Assembly (NCBI GenBank): GCA_043228905.1
Contig: JBHGNT010000002.1
Span: 9,300,001 to 9,364,000, forward strand
Length of the DNA stretch: 64,000 nucleotides
Reading direction: 5' to 3'
Origin: Azolla caroliniana
Taxonomy: Eukaryota > Polypodiophyta
In this document: positions 23,629-34,813 of the stretch, one piece after another
Numbering within the stretch: the first letter of the stretch is position 1
Layout of the letters: each line of letters starts with the position of its first letter
The notes under the pieces: generated by a model
What the model was told of the DNA's origin: nothing
Database searches by the model: none
Seen by the model: the letters and a program-made list of their open reading frames with translations, nothing else
Program-made: the position numbers and the translations under genes

Positions 23629-24711
23629 TGTCGTGTTGTTACGCTCTTCGCGTGTGGAAAGAGGCGGGGCCGCGGGGGCCTTGAACCAAGGAGTGTGAGA
23701 AAGAAGAGAGAGAGAGAGAGCAGCTTGCAGAAACACAAGGGGACGAAGAGAGAGAGAGAGCAATGTCTTAATTACAAATCAATAATGATTACAACTGGCA
23801 AGCCGGCAACGAACCGAACTCAGGCGAACACACACACACACAACCCGACTACACTGTGGAACCTCTGCCAGAAGCACACGGGCTGTCCAGAAAGCAGAGG
23901 CAACTCAGTCCCAAAATCCTGCAGAGAATGACGAACGATGGAGGAGAGAGCTCGGTCCCAGTCCGACAACACTTCCTCCTCCCTCCAAAAACGCGATACC
24001 TTTTCCTCACTTCTACCTCTCTTTTATAACCCAAGGAGGGAGGCCGTTACCACTCGTTACATCATGTTTATTCCCTGTCCTTTCGAACAGGGATACACCT
24101 CGATTTCCTCCCTACCGAATGCGTACTACCTAGGATTTCGCCTCAGGTGACTTGTACCTACCTACATACTATACAACAAAACTTGTGCCCACGTGTAAGG
24201 GCCGGTTTACGCGAGACAAATGAAAATCCTAAAACGAGATCCTAAAACCCAAAATTCTGAAACCCTAATTGCAACGCAAAGAAACCCAAAAAGTGGAAGC
24301 CCCTAAAACATGGCCCCTCACTCCATTTTATAGTAGTAAGGGGTGAGACACATTCATTACATAAAGAAGAGGTCAACCCCCCTTCTTTTCAATGGGGGAA
24401 TATTTGGCCTTGATCTTAGGAGGAGACATTGATGGAGCCTTAACTCCCTCTCCTCACACACACTATGTTCACTACTCACTACACCCGTACTTCATGTACT
24501 CTCCCTTTAGTCTAATGTGCATGTGTACATAAGTGCACATCACATTTACACTTTATGAATTTTCGTAGTGCACTTTTAACACCTTACATTTACCCTTCCT
24601 TTTTTACATTTGTTTCTTTTACAAATCTTCCAAGTGCATGTGCAATGTTGGACATTCCCATTTTATCCATCCCACTTGGTTTTCCCACCATGGCTGAAAA
24701 TCCTCACGACA
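23629..24711 (-). repeat. 5' LTR of element B, with a U3 unlike the 3' LTR
   Basis: 23629-24212 matches the 3' LTR, with an added block of about 40 bp near 23720-23760. Beyond GGTTTACGC (24212) it differs completely. 24213-24711 holds about 500 bp unrelated to 14758-15344 and ends CTCACGACA right where element A resumes. Either U3 was exchanged, or 24213-24711 is a fragment of another LTR. Confidence 0.6.
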
Positions 24712-25270
24712 CCGCGCAGTCCACCTCTTCTTTCTTTAGCTTCACCCCGGATAAGCCCTCTAGCACAAGTGGCTAGAATGCAGTATTGCTTCCGGATCCG
24801 ATGCCCTTCTCTCTGCCTACTCGGATCCCTGCCGACATCGAGTAGTAAATGGCCTCGATGTTCCGGGCCGTGACTTCCTCCATTACCCTCTTCATTCCGC
24901 CCCGGCCAATGTTCAACTCTAGGGGTTTCTGGGTCTCGCATGTGTGCACCCGTCCATTCCATAGGTACAATACATTGCTCCTAAGCATGTCGGCGAAGTC
25001 AACGTAGTCTCTTCGGATGTGGGTGACAACATTGCACTACATGCATCTCTGGTCTATTGGCGGGCACTAATTGCGTGATTGGCCGCGTTCCCTCTGGGCC
25101 TGAGCAATCTGGATGTCTCTTACCATCTTCGTTATCTTCTCAAGAGCCGTGCCCCCGGATGGGCCCTTGACCACGTTGGTCGGAACCTCGCTCGACTGGA
25201 GTCACCTTCGTGTTTCCTCCGACTGCATCGAAATTAGTTCCTCCAGCTTCTTCCCGACAACCAGGGTTGC
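24712..25270 (-). pseudogene. Element A gag, middle fragment
   Basis: Minus-strand gag sequence parallel to 22420-22930 of element B: VVKGPSGG-ALE, MVRDIQIAQ, a damaged knuckle (CMxCNVVTHIRRDY), then LYLWNGRVHTCETQKPLELN and MEEVTARNIEAIYYSMSAGI. Several stops are present. The left edge joins the A1 fragment across element B; the right edge is the insertion of copia C. Confidence 0.8.
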
Positions 25271-25491
25271 TGTTGGCATAAAAGGCCGACTTCTTCCAAA
25301 TTGTATCCGTTCTAGTGTGAACTCGTTAATAAGTTAGGGCTTAGTATATAAGCGAATACCTAACATTGTAATGAGCGATGACAAGCAGACTATTGTATCT
25401 CTGATGCCTATTCTATTTTCTGTATGTGTTGTTTGCTGTCTAGTACCGACTACAGATCCATACACGTTTCTGCACATAGTACTCATAACCA
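25270..25491 (+). repeat. 5' LTR of copia C
   Basis: Matches 36290-36545 from CTTCCAAATTGTATCC to ACTCRTAACCA. It lacks a block of about 57 bp that the 3' LTR has after ATTGTACCCCTGA. The first 20 bases are uncertain. Confidence 0.8.
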
Positions 25492-25495
25492 GAAC

Positions 25496-25507
25496 TGGTA
25501 TCAGAGC
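25496..25507 (+). promoter_or_regulatory. Primer-binding site of copia C (initiator Met tRNA)
   Basis: TGGTATCAGAGC, the standard copia site complementary to the 3' end of initiator methionine tRNA, four bases after the LTR. Confidence 0.93.
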
Positions 25508-25593
25508 CAAATCTTTGCTGTTTGGCGGCAATAGACAACAGAAGAAGCTGAAAGAAAAGACCAGGTCAGAAATCTCAAGTTCACAAACAGAAT

Positions 25594-27045
25594 ATGGCTT
25601 CAATATTTGGAACAGGAGTTGAAATCAAAAAATTCGACGGCAAAAACTTTGCCTCATGGAAGGAGATGATGCAGGATGTGCTGATTATTCGAAGATAGGT
25701 TGAAGCCATTTGGCACAGCGAAAAACGTGCTTCAATGACAGCCGAGGAGTGGAGATCAACGGATGAAATCGCACGCTCCACCATCTGAATGCATCTGACC
25801 GAAAACGTCTATTTCAGCATGGTGAAAGAGACGACAACGTTCTCATTGTGGGAGAAGCTACAAGCCGTCTATGAGAAGAAGTCCTCATTTTCGAAACTGA
25901 TCTTAATCAAACAATTGTTCAACATGAAGATGAAAGAGAATGATCGGGCAACCTCCCACATCAACACCTTCAACCGAGTGTTGTCAGAGCTCTCGTCACA
26001 AGGGATCAACTTCGAAGAAGAAGTGAAAGTCCTTGTCCTCCTATCGAGCTTGCCGGCGAGTTGGGAGGTATTCTGTATGACTTACGCCAATAACCGACCA
26101 ATCCTAAATCTGGACGAAACAACCGGCAAAGTCCTCACAGAGGACATCGGGCAAAAATTGATGGGACTAACCATCGATGAGTCGGTAGAAGCCCATCACT
26201 TGACCGAGTCGTTCGACCGACAGAGTTGAAGTAAAGAACAAGCCGACAGAACCGGTCGTCACTACAGCCGATTGAAAAGAAGGGGTGACCGACACGGTCG
26301 AAGTCAAGAATGGGCCGAACAAGTGAGTACTGCACACACTGCAGGAAAGCTAGTCACAATGTTTCCGACTGTTGGTCAATAAAAAGAAAAGAGAGTGGTT
26401 GGCGATTTGAGCGGAATCGGGGATGTTCCAACTTGGACCACTCTCTAGTCGGCAACCAGATCAATGTTGCTGACACGCGATCCGGAGAAATCCTCTCCCT
26501 AGAGGATTCGAGGATCGGAGAAGTCCTCTACAGTGCACAAGTTGCACACATGTGGCTACTAGACTCTGGTGCCACATTTCACGTGACCCCCAACGTTGAA
26601 TGGTTCTCGAACTATTCAGCCGACGCGAACAACATAGTCTGACTGGGAAACAGGCAGGAGTGCAAGATAACCGGAACTAGGGAGGTTCCCATCAGATTGC
26701 CAAATGGCAACACAATAACCTTGCACTGAGTTCGGCATGTACCCGATCTAAAGAGGAGTTTGGTCTCCATCGGCATGTTAGCCGAAGACGGGTATCGAAT
26801 GACTCTACATGAGTCGACATGGGTGATCAACCAAGGAAACCTCAAAATCGGTAGTGGGCATAAGTATAATAATCTATACCTATTGATGACGATCAACCTT
26901 GAAGGGGTCGCGAACGTAGCCGAGAAAACCGACCCGAACTTATGGCATGGCCGACTTGGCCACATGTCTCAAGCTGGACTTGATCGGCTGATGTCGGTCG
27001 GCTACATCCCGAAACTCCAGGCAAAGATGGACTTCTGCAAGCACT
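25594..27045 (+). pseudogene. gag-protease-preintegrase of copia C
   Basis: ATG at 25594 (MASIFGTGVEIKKFDGKNFA). The UBN2-type gag runs to 26228 with stops near 25697 and 25785. A knuckle CTHCRKASHNVSDCW and protease WLLDSGATFHVTPN lie at 26310-26642. The pre-integrase domain (NLWHGRLGHMSQAGLDRL...CKHC) lies at 26760-27050. It breaks at 27050 where element D inserted and continues at 32749. Confidence 0.85.
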
Positions 27046-27050
27046 GTTGA

Positions 27051-27497
27051 TGTCATGAGATGGCAAGACTTGAACCCATGACCTTATGATATATGGGTCG
27101 AGCTCTTAACCATCACACCATCTATTGTAATTCATAGGATATTATTTTCATTTATGTTTTATTATAAGAAAGTAATGTATATTCCAGATTTCTCTGGAAC
27201 ATTCTAGAAGTTTTAGGATTACTCTTGACAACACTATAAAAGAAGGCACTAGGCATTATGTCGAACCAAATTGGTTCAACGCCAGTCTTAAGCCTCTCAG
27301 TCGCTTTGTACTTATCTTTTCACATAATATATTAGCTGCTGTCATCATCTTTCTCTCTCTCTCATCCTCGCTATCTCTCTCTCTCTCCTCTTCTCACTTC
27401 CTCTCTCGGGAATCTTACGCAATCCCGTCCTCTTAGTACTAATAGTACTGCTCTTCTTAGTACTAATTCCATCTCTGCTTTAGTACTATTCCTGACA
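27051..27497 (+). repeat. 5' LTR of chromovirus D
   Basis: Nearly the same as 32295-32743. U3 begins with an antisense tRNA-like module. A TATA-like CTATAAAAGAAGG lies near 27235. The 3' end carries five TAGTACT motifs. Confidence 0.92.
27058..27123 (-). repeat. tRNA-like module at the start of U3, 5' LTR of D
   Basis: On the minus strand 66 nt begin AGATGG and end CCATCT, a perfect 6-bp acceptor-like stem. An A-box-like GATGGTTAAGAG and a B-box-like GGGTTCAAGTC lie between. A GACC/GGTC pair could form an anticodon-like stem. It lacks a standard 7-base anticodon loop, so it is not a working tRNA gene. Confidence 0.6.
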
Positions 27498-27570
27498 GTT
27501 TGAACCAATTTTTCCTTTCCTCCAGCCTACTTGTCGTTCTCCCTCATCCTCCTACCCTTTTCCCTATACT

Positions 27571-28727
27571 ATGGCTACTGTTAGTGCCCAAGAATATCAA
27601 TCCGTTTTCTCCGAGTTATAGTGCCTAAAAGAAAAGTTTGTTGCCCTGGAACAAGAAAACCAACGGTTGATAGGGGATTTGCAACAAATTGCTCTCGAAA
27701 AACAACAAACGCAACAACAACATGGGGAGTTAGCATTACGGGTACAACAACTCGAAGCAGCGTTGCAACAACAAGGATCAAGTCCCCAAGGATTTCATAA
27801 AGAGCCCAAGATTGGACTTCCTGTGAAATTTGATGGAACGCGATCGCAATTCCGGGGATTCCTTAATCAGGTACGATTAGTCATCCAAATGCATCCTTCC
27901 CGATATCCCACTGATGCATCTCGAGTCGGCCTAATAGGCACGTTACTTAGTGGCTCAACCTTGGCATGGTTCGCTCCACTTCTAGAAAAACAATCACCCT
28001 TGCTTAATAACTTTGAAGATTTTATTGGTGAGTTTAAAGCCTGCTTTGGAGATACCGACAACATCAGGACGACGATCAACAAGATCCGAAGATTGCGTCA
28101 AGGCGATCGTCTAGCCTCTGCCTAAGCGGCGGATTTCTGTCTACTCGCCTCAGATATTCCCTGGGATGATCAGGCCCTCATGGAGCAGTTTCGCTACGGC
28201 TTACGCAATGATGTCAAAGATCTGCTTTTAACCTTCCCCGAAGAACCAAAGTCTCTTACGGAGGCAATCAATCGAGCGGTCCGATGCGACAACCACCTTT
28301 TCGAACGGCGTTCCGAGCGTCAGTTACAAATACCACGCTCTCGGCCGGAACCCACATACACCTCAGTCACGGCTAAACCGTTTGCACGCGATGTACCTCA
28401 AGCCAATATTCCGACACCGATGGAGATCGACACCATGCGTCGACGCGGCCCGTTATCGGAAGAAGAAAAGCAATGACGACGTGCCAATCGATTATGCCTT
28501 TATTGCAGTGGATCAGGGCATATCGCCATCAATTGTCCCCATAGGCCAAGAAGACAGGTAAATCAAATCGTCGCTTGTACTAAACCCGAGTCAATTCTTC
28601 CCTTCGGAGTGTCTGATAGTATTAATAGTACTAATAGAGTGTCAGATAGTATTCATAGTACTAATAGCCCAAGTATCTCAAATAAATTTGAAATCCTTAG
28701 TCAATTAGATGAAGAGTTAAACGATTG
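27571..28727 (+). pseudogene. gag of chromovirus D
   Basis: Starts ATGGCTACTGTTAGTGC at 27571. It encodes a Gln-rich coiled coil (ENQRLIGDLQQIALEKQQTQ), a capsid region (KIGLPVKFDGTRSQFRGFL, SGSTLAWFAPLLE), and a knuckle CLYCSGSGHIAINC at about 28497-28538. Stops near 27620, 28125 and 28475 interrupt it. The Ser/Asn linker at 28610-28690 contains repeated TAGTAYTAATAG motifs. Confidence 0.85.
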
Positions 28728-30507
28728 AGTCCAGCCAAAATAGGAGCCGTTTGGTTGGACAACAACCCTAGATCTGTACAGCCCATTAGTGGTTCCATTC
28801 CTTCCAAGCAAGTTAGCAATGTGTTCCTAGCCCAAGTCATTGTTAGTACTAAAAGTACTCCCCCAGTACCCGTCCTAGCACTCTTAGATTCCGGAGCTAA
28901 TTTCTGTTTCATGGATCGAAATTTTGCCCAAGCTTCTCAGATAGCCCTAAGAAAACTTCCTTGTCCCGCATCTGTAGTAGTCATTGATGGTCGTCCCATT
29001 GCTTCCGGGAATATTGTAGAAGAATCAGAACCCATTCAAGTTGTCCTAGGTAGTTTTGTGTGTGTAATATCATTTAATATAATTAGTAGTCCAGAGCATC
29101 CCATTGTCCTAGGATTACCTTGGTTTGAATTACATAATCCAGCCATAGATTGGAGAACAAGAGAAGTCCGATATCGACCACCCCAAGAATCTACTCACCG
29201 AGTTTCGACCATTTCACTCCATCAATTACGCGAAGAAGGACACAAGGAGGCAATGTTCCTATTTGCAATATCAGTACATCCTTCCAGCACTATTAAGAAG
29301 GACTCCTCAGTACAACTTCCGGCAAAATATCATCCTTATGCCGATGTATTTGACAAGGTAAAAGCCGGTACCCTTCCTCATCACCGTCCCTATGACTGTC
29401 CCATCGATTTACAACCAGGAACAGAGCCACCATGGGGACCAATTTACAACTTGTCACCCACTGAGTTAGAAGTCCTTCGAGCCTACATAGAGGAGAACTT
29501 GGCAAGTGGGTTCATCCGTCATTCGAAATCTCCGGCCGGTGCACCCATCTTCTTTGTCAAGAAGAAAGATGGCTCACTTCGTCTCGTCGTTGATTACCGC
29601 GGATTGAATAAGGTCACCATCCGGAATAGGTATGCACTTCCTCTTATATCAAGTCTTTTGGAGCGAGTTAATGGTGCCAAGTTTTTTACCAAAATCGATC
29701 TACGAGGAGCGTATAACCTCGTGCGGATCCGACCAGGAGATGAATGGAAGACCACCTTTCGCACGCGGTATGGGCATTTCGAGTATACTGTTATGCCGTT
29801 CGGCCTAACCAATGCACCCGCAGTCTTCCAACACATGGCAAATGATATATTCAGAGAACTCTTGGATATCTGTTTGATCATCTATCTTGATGATCTATTG
29901 ATTTATTCGAAGACCCAGCAAGAGCACGATTCTCATGTACTATTAGTACTAAAGCGACTCCGCGAGAGTGGTCTTTATGCCAAGCTTTGACTGCAAGCAA
30001 GTGGAATTTCTAGGCTACGTCATCTCCTCAAAAGGCATCGCCATGGATCCAGCTAAAGTCCAAACTGTACTAGAGTGGCAAATTCCACGGTCGGTACGAG
30101 ATGTACAATGTTTTCTAGGTTTTGCTAACTTCTACCGTAAGTTTATACAGGATTACTTGAAGATTATCTTACCCCTCACACAACTTACGAAGAAGGGCCA
30201 AGCATTTCTTTGGTCCATTGAAGCAGATATGGCTTTTCGGCATCTTAAGAAAGCCTTTACATCAGCACCGATTCTAGGTCATGTGGATACTAGCAAAACA
30301 TTCATCATGGAGGCCGATGCTTCAGATTTCGCCCTCGGTAGCATCCTTTCTCAACAAGGAGATAAAGAAGAGTTGCATCCGATGGCTTTCCATTCGCGCA
30401 AATTCGATGTTGCGGAAATCAACTACGAAATACATGACAAGGAGTTATTAGCCATCGTGGATTCATTTGTGCAATGGCAGCATTTCTTAGAGGGCTCTCC
30501 ACATTAG
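28725..30507 (+). pseudogene. Protease, reverse transcriptase and RNase H of chromovirus D
   Basis: 28725-29990 is one open frame. It has protease VLALLDSGANFCFMDRNFA, RT fingers (GFIRHSKSPAGAPIFFVKKK), palm TKIDLRGAYNLVRI and the catalytic YLDDLLIYS. A frameshift near 29980 leads into 29968-30507 with the connection and RNase H (FIMEADASDFALGSILSQQG, YEIHDKELLAIV). A stop stands at 30505. Confidence 0.9.
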
Positions 30508-31959
30508 GTCGTTGTCTTTAGTGATCATAAAAATCTTGCTTATTTCCAGAACGCTCGCGTACTAAATCGACGGCAAGCTCGGTGGGCGCAATTCCTCACG
30601 TGTTTCGACTTCAAAATCACATATCGACCGGGGAAGTAGCAAGGAAAAGCAGATGCACTATCATGGCGTTCATATCTTGCACCTCGTCCTGGTGATCCAA
30701 CATTTGATAATCAAAAGCAAGTAATCTTGGGACCAACACGATTGCACACGACGCAGATTTTTCACACCCCGATGGATTCACGGATTACCGATGGCATCCG
30801 TGCAAACTTGAAGACGGATAGTTTTGCTCAAAACATCTTGGCGCACATTGATACTTCTCGGGCATCCTGTTCTCAGTCTCAACAACCAGGTATTGACTAC
30901 CGACAATTCGAATATCATGATGGTTTGTTATTCTTTAAAAAGCGCGTATATGTCCCCGATTGCTCCTGTCGCCTTCAAATCATCCAGCATTGTCACGACA
31001 CCTATACGGCGGGACATTTCGGTAGTATTAAGACGTTGGAGCTAGTGTAACGATCTTTTTGGTGGCCCCACATGCGCCGTTTTGTCGACGACTACGTTTG
31101 GACCTATGATGCTTGCTGCTGAGCAAAGATGCCACGACACCATCCATATGGCTTGTTGGAACTCTTACCGATTCCAAGTAAGCCGTGGCAATCTATTCTT
31201 CTTGATTTTATCATAGATCTGCCGGTCTCGCAGGGGTTCGATGCTATCTTAACCGTCGTTGATCGATATACGAAGTTGGCACATTTTGTTCCGTGTACTA
31301 AGGCCATCAGTAGCGAGGAAAACGCCGCCCTAGTCATGCGTGAGGTATTTCGGCATCATGGCCTCCCAGACTGTATCATCAGTGACCGAGGACCGCAATT
31401 TGTCTCCAAATTTTGGCAGCATCTCTTCAAGATGCTAAAGGTCTCTTGCAACCTCTCCTCCGGCTACCATCCTCAGACCGATGGGCAGGCAGAACGAACA
31501 AACCAAACGCTGGAGCAATATCTCCAGTGTTTCCTGAGTTATCAACAAGACGATTGGGCCGAGATTCTCCACTTTGCGGAGTTTGCGTATAATAATGCTA
31601 TTCACTCCTCGACTCGAGTCTCCCCATTCTACGCTTATACTGGTTCTCATCCTCGCTGGTCGGTGATCGACACCCCGGAGCTACCTACCAATCCTCGTGC
31701 TGGGGATCATTTGGAGAGACTACGCAAGATCCAGACAGATCTCTCGACTCATCTTCGTCATGCTCAACAGACACAGAAGACTTACACGGATCGTCATCGG
31801 CTTCCCTCCTCTTTTGCCATCAGAGATCGAGTATGGCTCTTACGTCGTCACATCAAGACTACTCGACCGTGCAACAAGTTGGATTATCGACGACTCGGTC
31901 CTTTCCTTATTACGGGTAAAGTTAATGATGTCACATTCCGCCTTGATCTTCCTTCGTAG
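30508..31959 (+). pseudogene. RNase H end and integrase of chromovirus D
   Basis: RNase H ends with [10 protein letters not shown] and ITYRPGK. The integrase zinc-finger region at 30970-31120 has stops and one altered Cys. The core at 31129-31959 is open and keeps D (LDFIIDLPVSQ), D (SDRGPQFVSKFW) and E (GQAERTNQTLEQ), followed by the GPY-like segment (YRRLGPFLI). Confidence 0.9.
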
Positions 31960-32039
31960 CTTCAGATACATCCGGTTTTCCATTGTTCTCTTCTTGAACC
32001 TTATAAAGCAAACACCATTCCCGATCGTGTTACACCACC

Positions 32040-32225
32040 GCCGCCCCCGCTGGAGTTGGACGCCGACCCGGAGTATGAAGTTGCTGCCATCCTCGATTCC
32101 AAACTTATTCGCAACAAAATTTATTATTTGGTCGATTGGGTTGGTTATAGTCCAAGCGAACGCACTTGGGAACCTGTCGAGCATGTTGCCAATGCTTAGG
32201 ATCTGCTTGCTGATTTCCACTGAAA
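32040..32225 (+). pseudogene. Chromodomain at the C-terminus of D integrase
   Basis: After HPVFHCSLLEPYKAN and a proline run comes YEVAAILDSKLIRNKIYYLV, then DWVGYSPSERTWEPVEHV. This is a chromodomain with the aromatic positions (Y, Y/W, W) mostly present. Known of the family: such domains guide insertion to chromatin marks. One stop lies before it (31959) and one in it (about 32199). Confidence 0.88.
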
Positions 32226-32281
32226 GTATCCAGACAAACCCGGTCCGCAATCAGCGCCGACTCGTTCCACTCGTCGTCTTT

Positions 32282-32294
32282 AAGGGGGAGATAT
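32282..32294 (+). other. Polypurine tract of chromovirus D
   Basis: AAGGGGGAGATAT directly before the 3' LTR (TGTCATGAG). Confidence 0.85.
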
Positions 32295-32743
32295 TGTCAT
32301 GAGATGGAAAGACTCGAACCCATGACCTTATGGTATATGGGTCGAGCTCTTAATCATCACACCATCTATTGTAATTCATAAGATATTATTTTCATTTATG
32401 TTTTATTATAAGAAAGTAATGTATATTTCAGATTTCTCTAGGACATTCTAGAAGTTTCAGGATTACTCTTGACAACACTATAAAAGAAAGCACTAGGCAT
32501 TATGTTGAACCAAATTGGTTCAACGCCAGTCTTAAGCCTCTCAGTCGCTTTGTACTTATCTTTTCACATAATATATTAGCTGCTGTCATCATCTTTCTCT
32601 CTCTCTCATCCTCGCTATCTCTCTCTCTCTCTCCTCTTCTCACTTCCTCTCTCGGGAATCTTACGCAGTCCCGTCCTCTTAGTACTAATAGTACCGCTCT
32701 TCTTAGTACTAATTCCATCTCTGCTTTAGTACTATTCCTGACA
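32295..32743 (+). repeat. 3' LTR of chromovirus D
   Basis: 449 bp, differing from the 5' LTR at few positions. Followed by the target duplication GTCGA, after which copia C resumes. Confidence 0.92.
32302..32367 (-). repeat. tRNA-like module at the start of U3, 3' LTR of D
   Basis: Same 66-nt module as at 27058-27123, with AGATGG/CCATCT ends. Here the B box reads GGGTTCGAGTC, closer to the pol III consensus. The other copy has CA for CG, as expected from CpG deamination, so the consensus-like form is probably ancestral. Confidence 0.6.
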
Positions 32744-33900
32744 GTCGATATGGGAAACATACCCGAAGTCCGCACTCTCTCCACTGAGACGGTACGACAA
32801 CCCCTAGAGCTCGTGCACACAGACATAAGTGGGCCCATGCCAGAGCGATTACTAGGAGGCTCCCGATACTTCATCACATTCATAGATGATTGTATACGGA
32901 AAGTTTGGGAATACTCCATCAAGTCCAAAGATGAAGCGCTCGAGGTCTTCACTCGATGGATATCTGAAGTGGAGAATCGGTCGGGACACAGAGTGAAGAC
33001 ACTCCGATCCGACAATGGAGGTTAGTACACCTCCAGAGCCTTCAAACAGTACCTGTCTGAAAAAGGGATCCAACATCAAAAGACCGTTCCTTACACACCC
33101 ATGCAGAATGGGGTGGTTGAACGGATCAACCGAATGATCCAGGAGAGGGTGACGACAACGCTCCAGCAAGCCGGACTGAAGTAGGAATTCTGGGCTGAGG
33201 CATTGTAGACGACAGTGTACCTGATAAATCTAGCGTCGTCAAGAGCAATAAGGCTCGAAGTGCCACAAGCACTATGGTCAAGCAAACATCTGATCTACAA
33301 TAGGCTCTGTATATTCGGATGCGAAGCCTACGCGTTCATCCCAAGGGACAAAAGGACGAAGTTGGCACCCCATGCAACAAAATGCATATTTCTCGGTTAT
33401 GGAACCGATGGGGACTTCGGCTACCGGCTATGGGACCCTAAGAACCAGAAATTGATTCGGAGCAGTGACATAGTCTTCAATGAAGACTCTATCTTCTCTC
33501 AATGGAACAATAGAAAACAGTTGGTAAGAAGGTATCCTTCAAAGATGATAGCATTGTCATAGAAGGACCGACCCAATGGGCCGAATCGGAGACTCAACAA
33601 ACAATCGAACTCCAACAAATTGCCAACTTCCCTGCCGACACCGAATCGACAACAAGTCCTAACGTCGAACTCAAAGACCAAGCAATCAAAGACACAGCCA
33701 AATCGAGAAGAGTCGACAAAGGCAAAGTCGCTAAGAGGCTAGTCAGAATCGAGTCGACAACAACCACAGGGGAGAACAACCAGACACCGCTGAAATCCCA
33801 AACCGAGGGCGGGACACCTAACAAGAATCCTGACACAACTGGTTCAACAAATACCGATCGTCAATCCGAACCGATCGAAGAATCCGAACCAGATATTATG
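32744..33900 (+). pseudogene. Integrase of copia C
   Basis: Resumes after D. 32750-33025 has LELVHTDISGPMPERLLGGS (first catalytic D) and LRSDNGG (second D). Then MQNGVVERINRMIQER (catalytic E), the C-terminal domain ending in LWDPKNQKLIRSSDIVF, and an acidic/serine-rich linker. Stops lie near 33024, 33183, 33208 and 33562, and a frameshift lies at the D insertion site. Confidence 0.87.
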
Positions 33901-34813
33901 GCACCCAGGAGATCTGGACGAGCTCGAAGGCAAACAAAGTTTTATCAACCGGGCCTCGACTATGTCCACTGTACGGATGTAGGTGAACCACGCACATATG
34001 ACGAAGCTATGGTTGCACCGGACGCTGAAACATGGTTGCAGGCCATGAAATCCGAAATGGACTTGATTCATCAGAATCATACATAGGAGCTCGTCGAACT
34101 ACCAACAGGAAGAAAGCCACTACCTTGCAAATGGGTGTTCCGATATAAGTATGTATCCAACTCAAAGAAACCCAAGTACAAAGCTCGGCTTGTCGCGAAA
34201 GGATTCAAACAGGAATACGGGGTCGACTACGACGAGATATTCTCACCAATAGTCAAGATGATCACCCTCCGACTCCTACTAGGAGTCGTGGCGACAGAAG
34301 ATCTAGAGTTCGAGCAAATGGACGTAAAGACGACATTCCTACACGGAAATCTGGAAGAAGATATATACATGTCTCAACCGGCAGGCTTCACGGCGACGGG
34401 GGAGGACAGTCACCTCGTATGTCGACTAAAGAAAAGTCTATATGGCCTAAAACAAGCATCGAGAATTTGGTACCAAATGTTTGACTCCTACATACAACAG
34501 CTTGGATACAACAGATCAGACTCCGACCCATGCATGTATGTTCGGCAACTGGCCGATGAATCAAGGATCTATCTGATCCTATACGTTGACGACATGTTGA
34601 TTGCAGGGAGCAATCAAGCAGAGATCAGTAAGCTGAAGCGGAGCCTTCACGCAAAGTTCGCGATGAAGGAACTTGGACAAGCCCGACACATACTGGGCAT
34701 GAGGATAGAGTGAAATCGGACGACCAAAACTCTCCGACTCTCCCAGTCCGAATATATCCGCAAGGTGCTAAAGCGCTTCAACATGGAGAACGCGAAGCCA
34801 GCACCAACACCGT
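33901..34813 (+). pseudogene. Reverse transcriptase of copia C, main part
   Basis: 33898-34086 has the pre-RT part (EPRTYDEAMVAPDAETWLQA). 34135-34713 has KARLVAKGFKQEYGVDYDE, MDVKTTFLHGNLEEDIYMSQ and the catalytic YVDDMLIAG. It ends FNMENAKPAPTP at 34808, where a solo LTR inserted. Stops lie near 34085 and 34711. Confidence 0.9.

Larger units (their letters stand above)
14758..24711 (-). mobile_element. Ty3/gypsy LTR element B, nested in element A and interrupted by element T
   Basis: Reading right to left: 5' LTR (23629-24711), primer-binding-like site, gag, protease, RT (split by T), RNase H, integrase, polypurine tract (minus-strand AGGTGGGGGCGGA, about 15345-15357) and 3' LTR (14758-15344). 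The ends are TATCG (decayed TGTCG) and CGACA. The flanks are CCAC at 14754-14757 and CCGC at 24712-24715, a possible 4-bp duplication with one CpG-type change. Without T the element is about 7.4 kb. Frameshifts, stops and a changed integrase residue make it inactive. Confidence 0.82.
27051..32743 (+). mobile_element. Ty3/gypsy chromovirus D, complete but mutated
   Basis: LTRs of 447 and 449 bp (TGTCATGAG...CCTGACA) are flanked by a 5-bp target duplication, GTTGA (27046-27050) and GTCGA (32744-32748). It contains gag with knuckle, protease, RT, RNase H, integrase and a C-terminal chromodomain, and a polypurine tract before the 3' LTR. The overall plan is that of a chromovirus; gag and pol read like Tf1/sushi-type elements, but I did not place it in a named clade. 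About ten stops or frameshifts, yet all catalytic residues are kept. Confidence 0.92.

Noticed and set aside
27058-27123. Genuine tRNA gene
   Set aside because: No standard anticodon loop or T-arm pairing, and it is inside an LTR in both copies; kept only as tRNA-like module.
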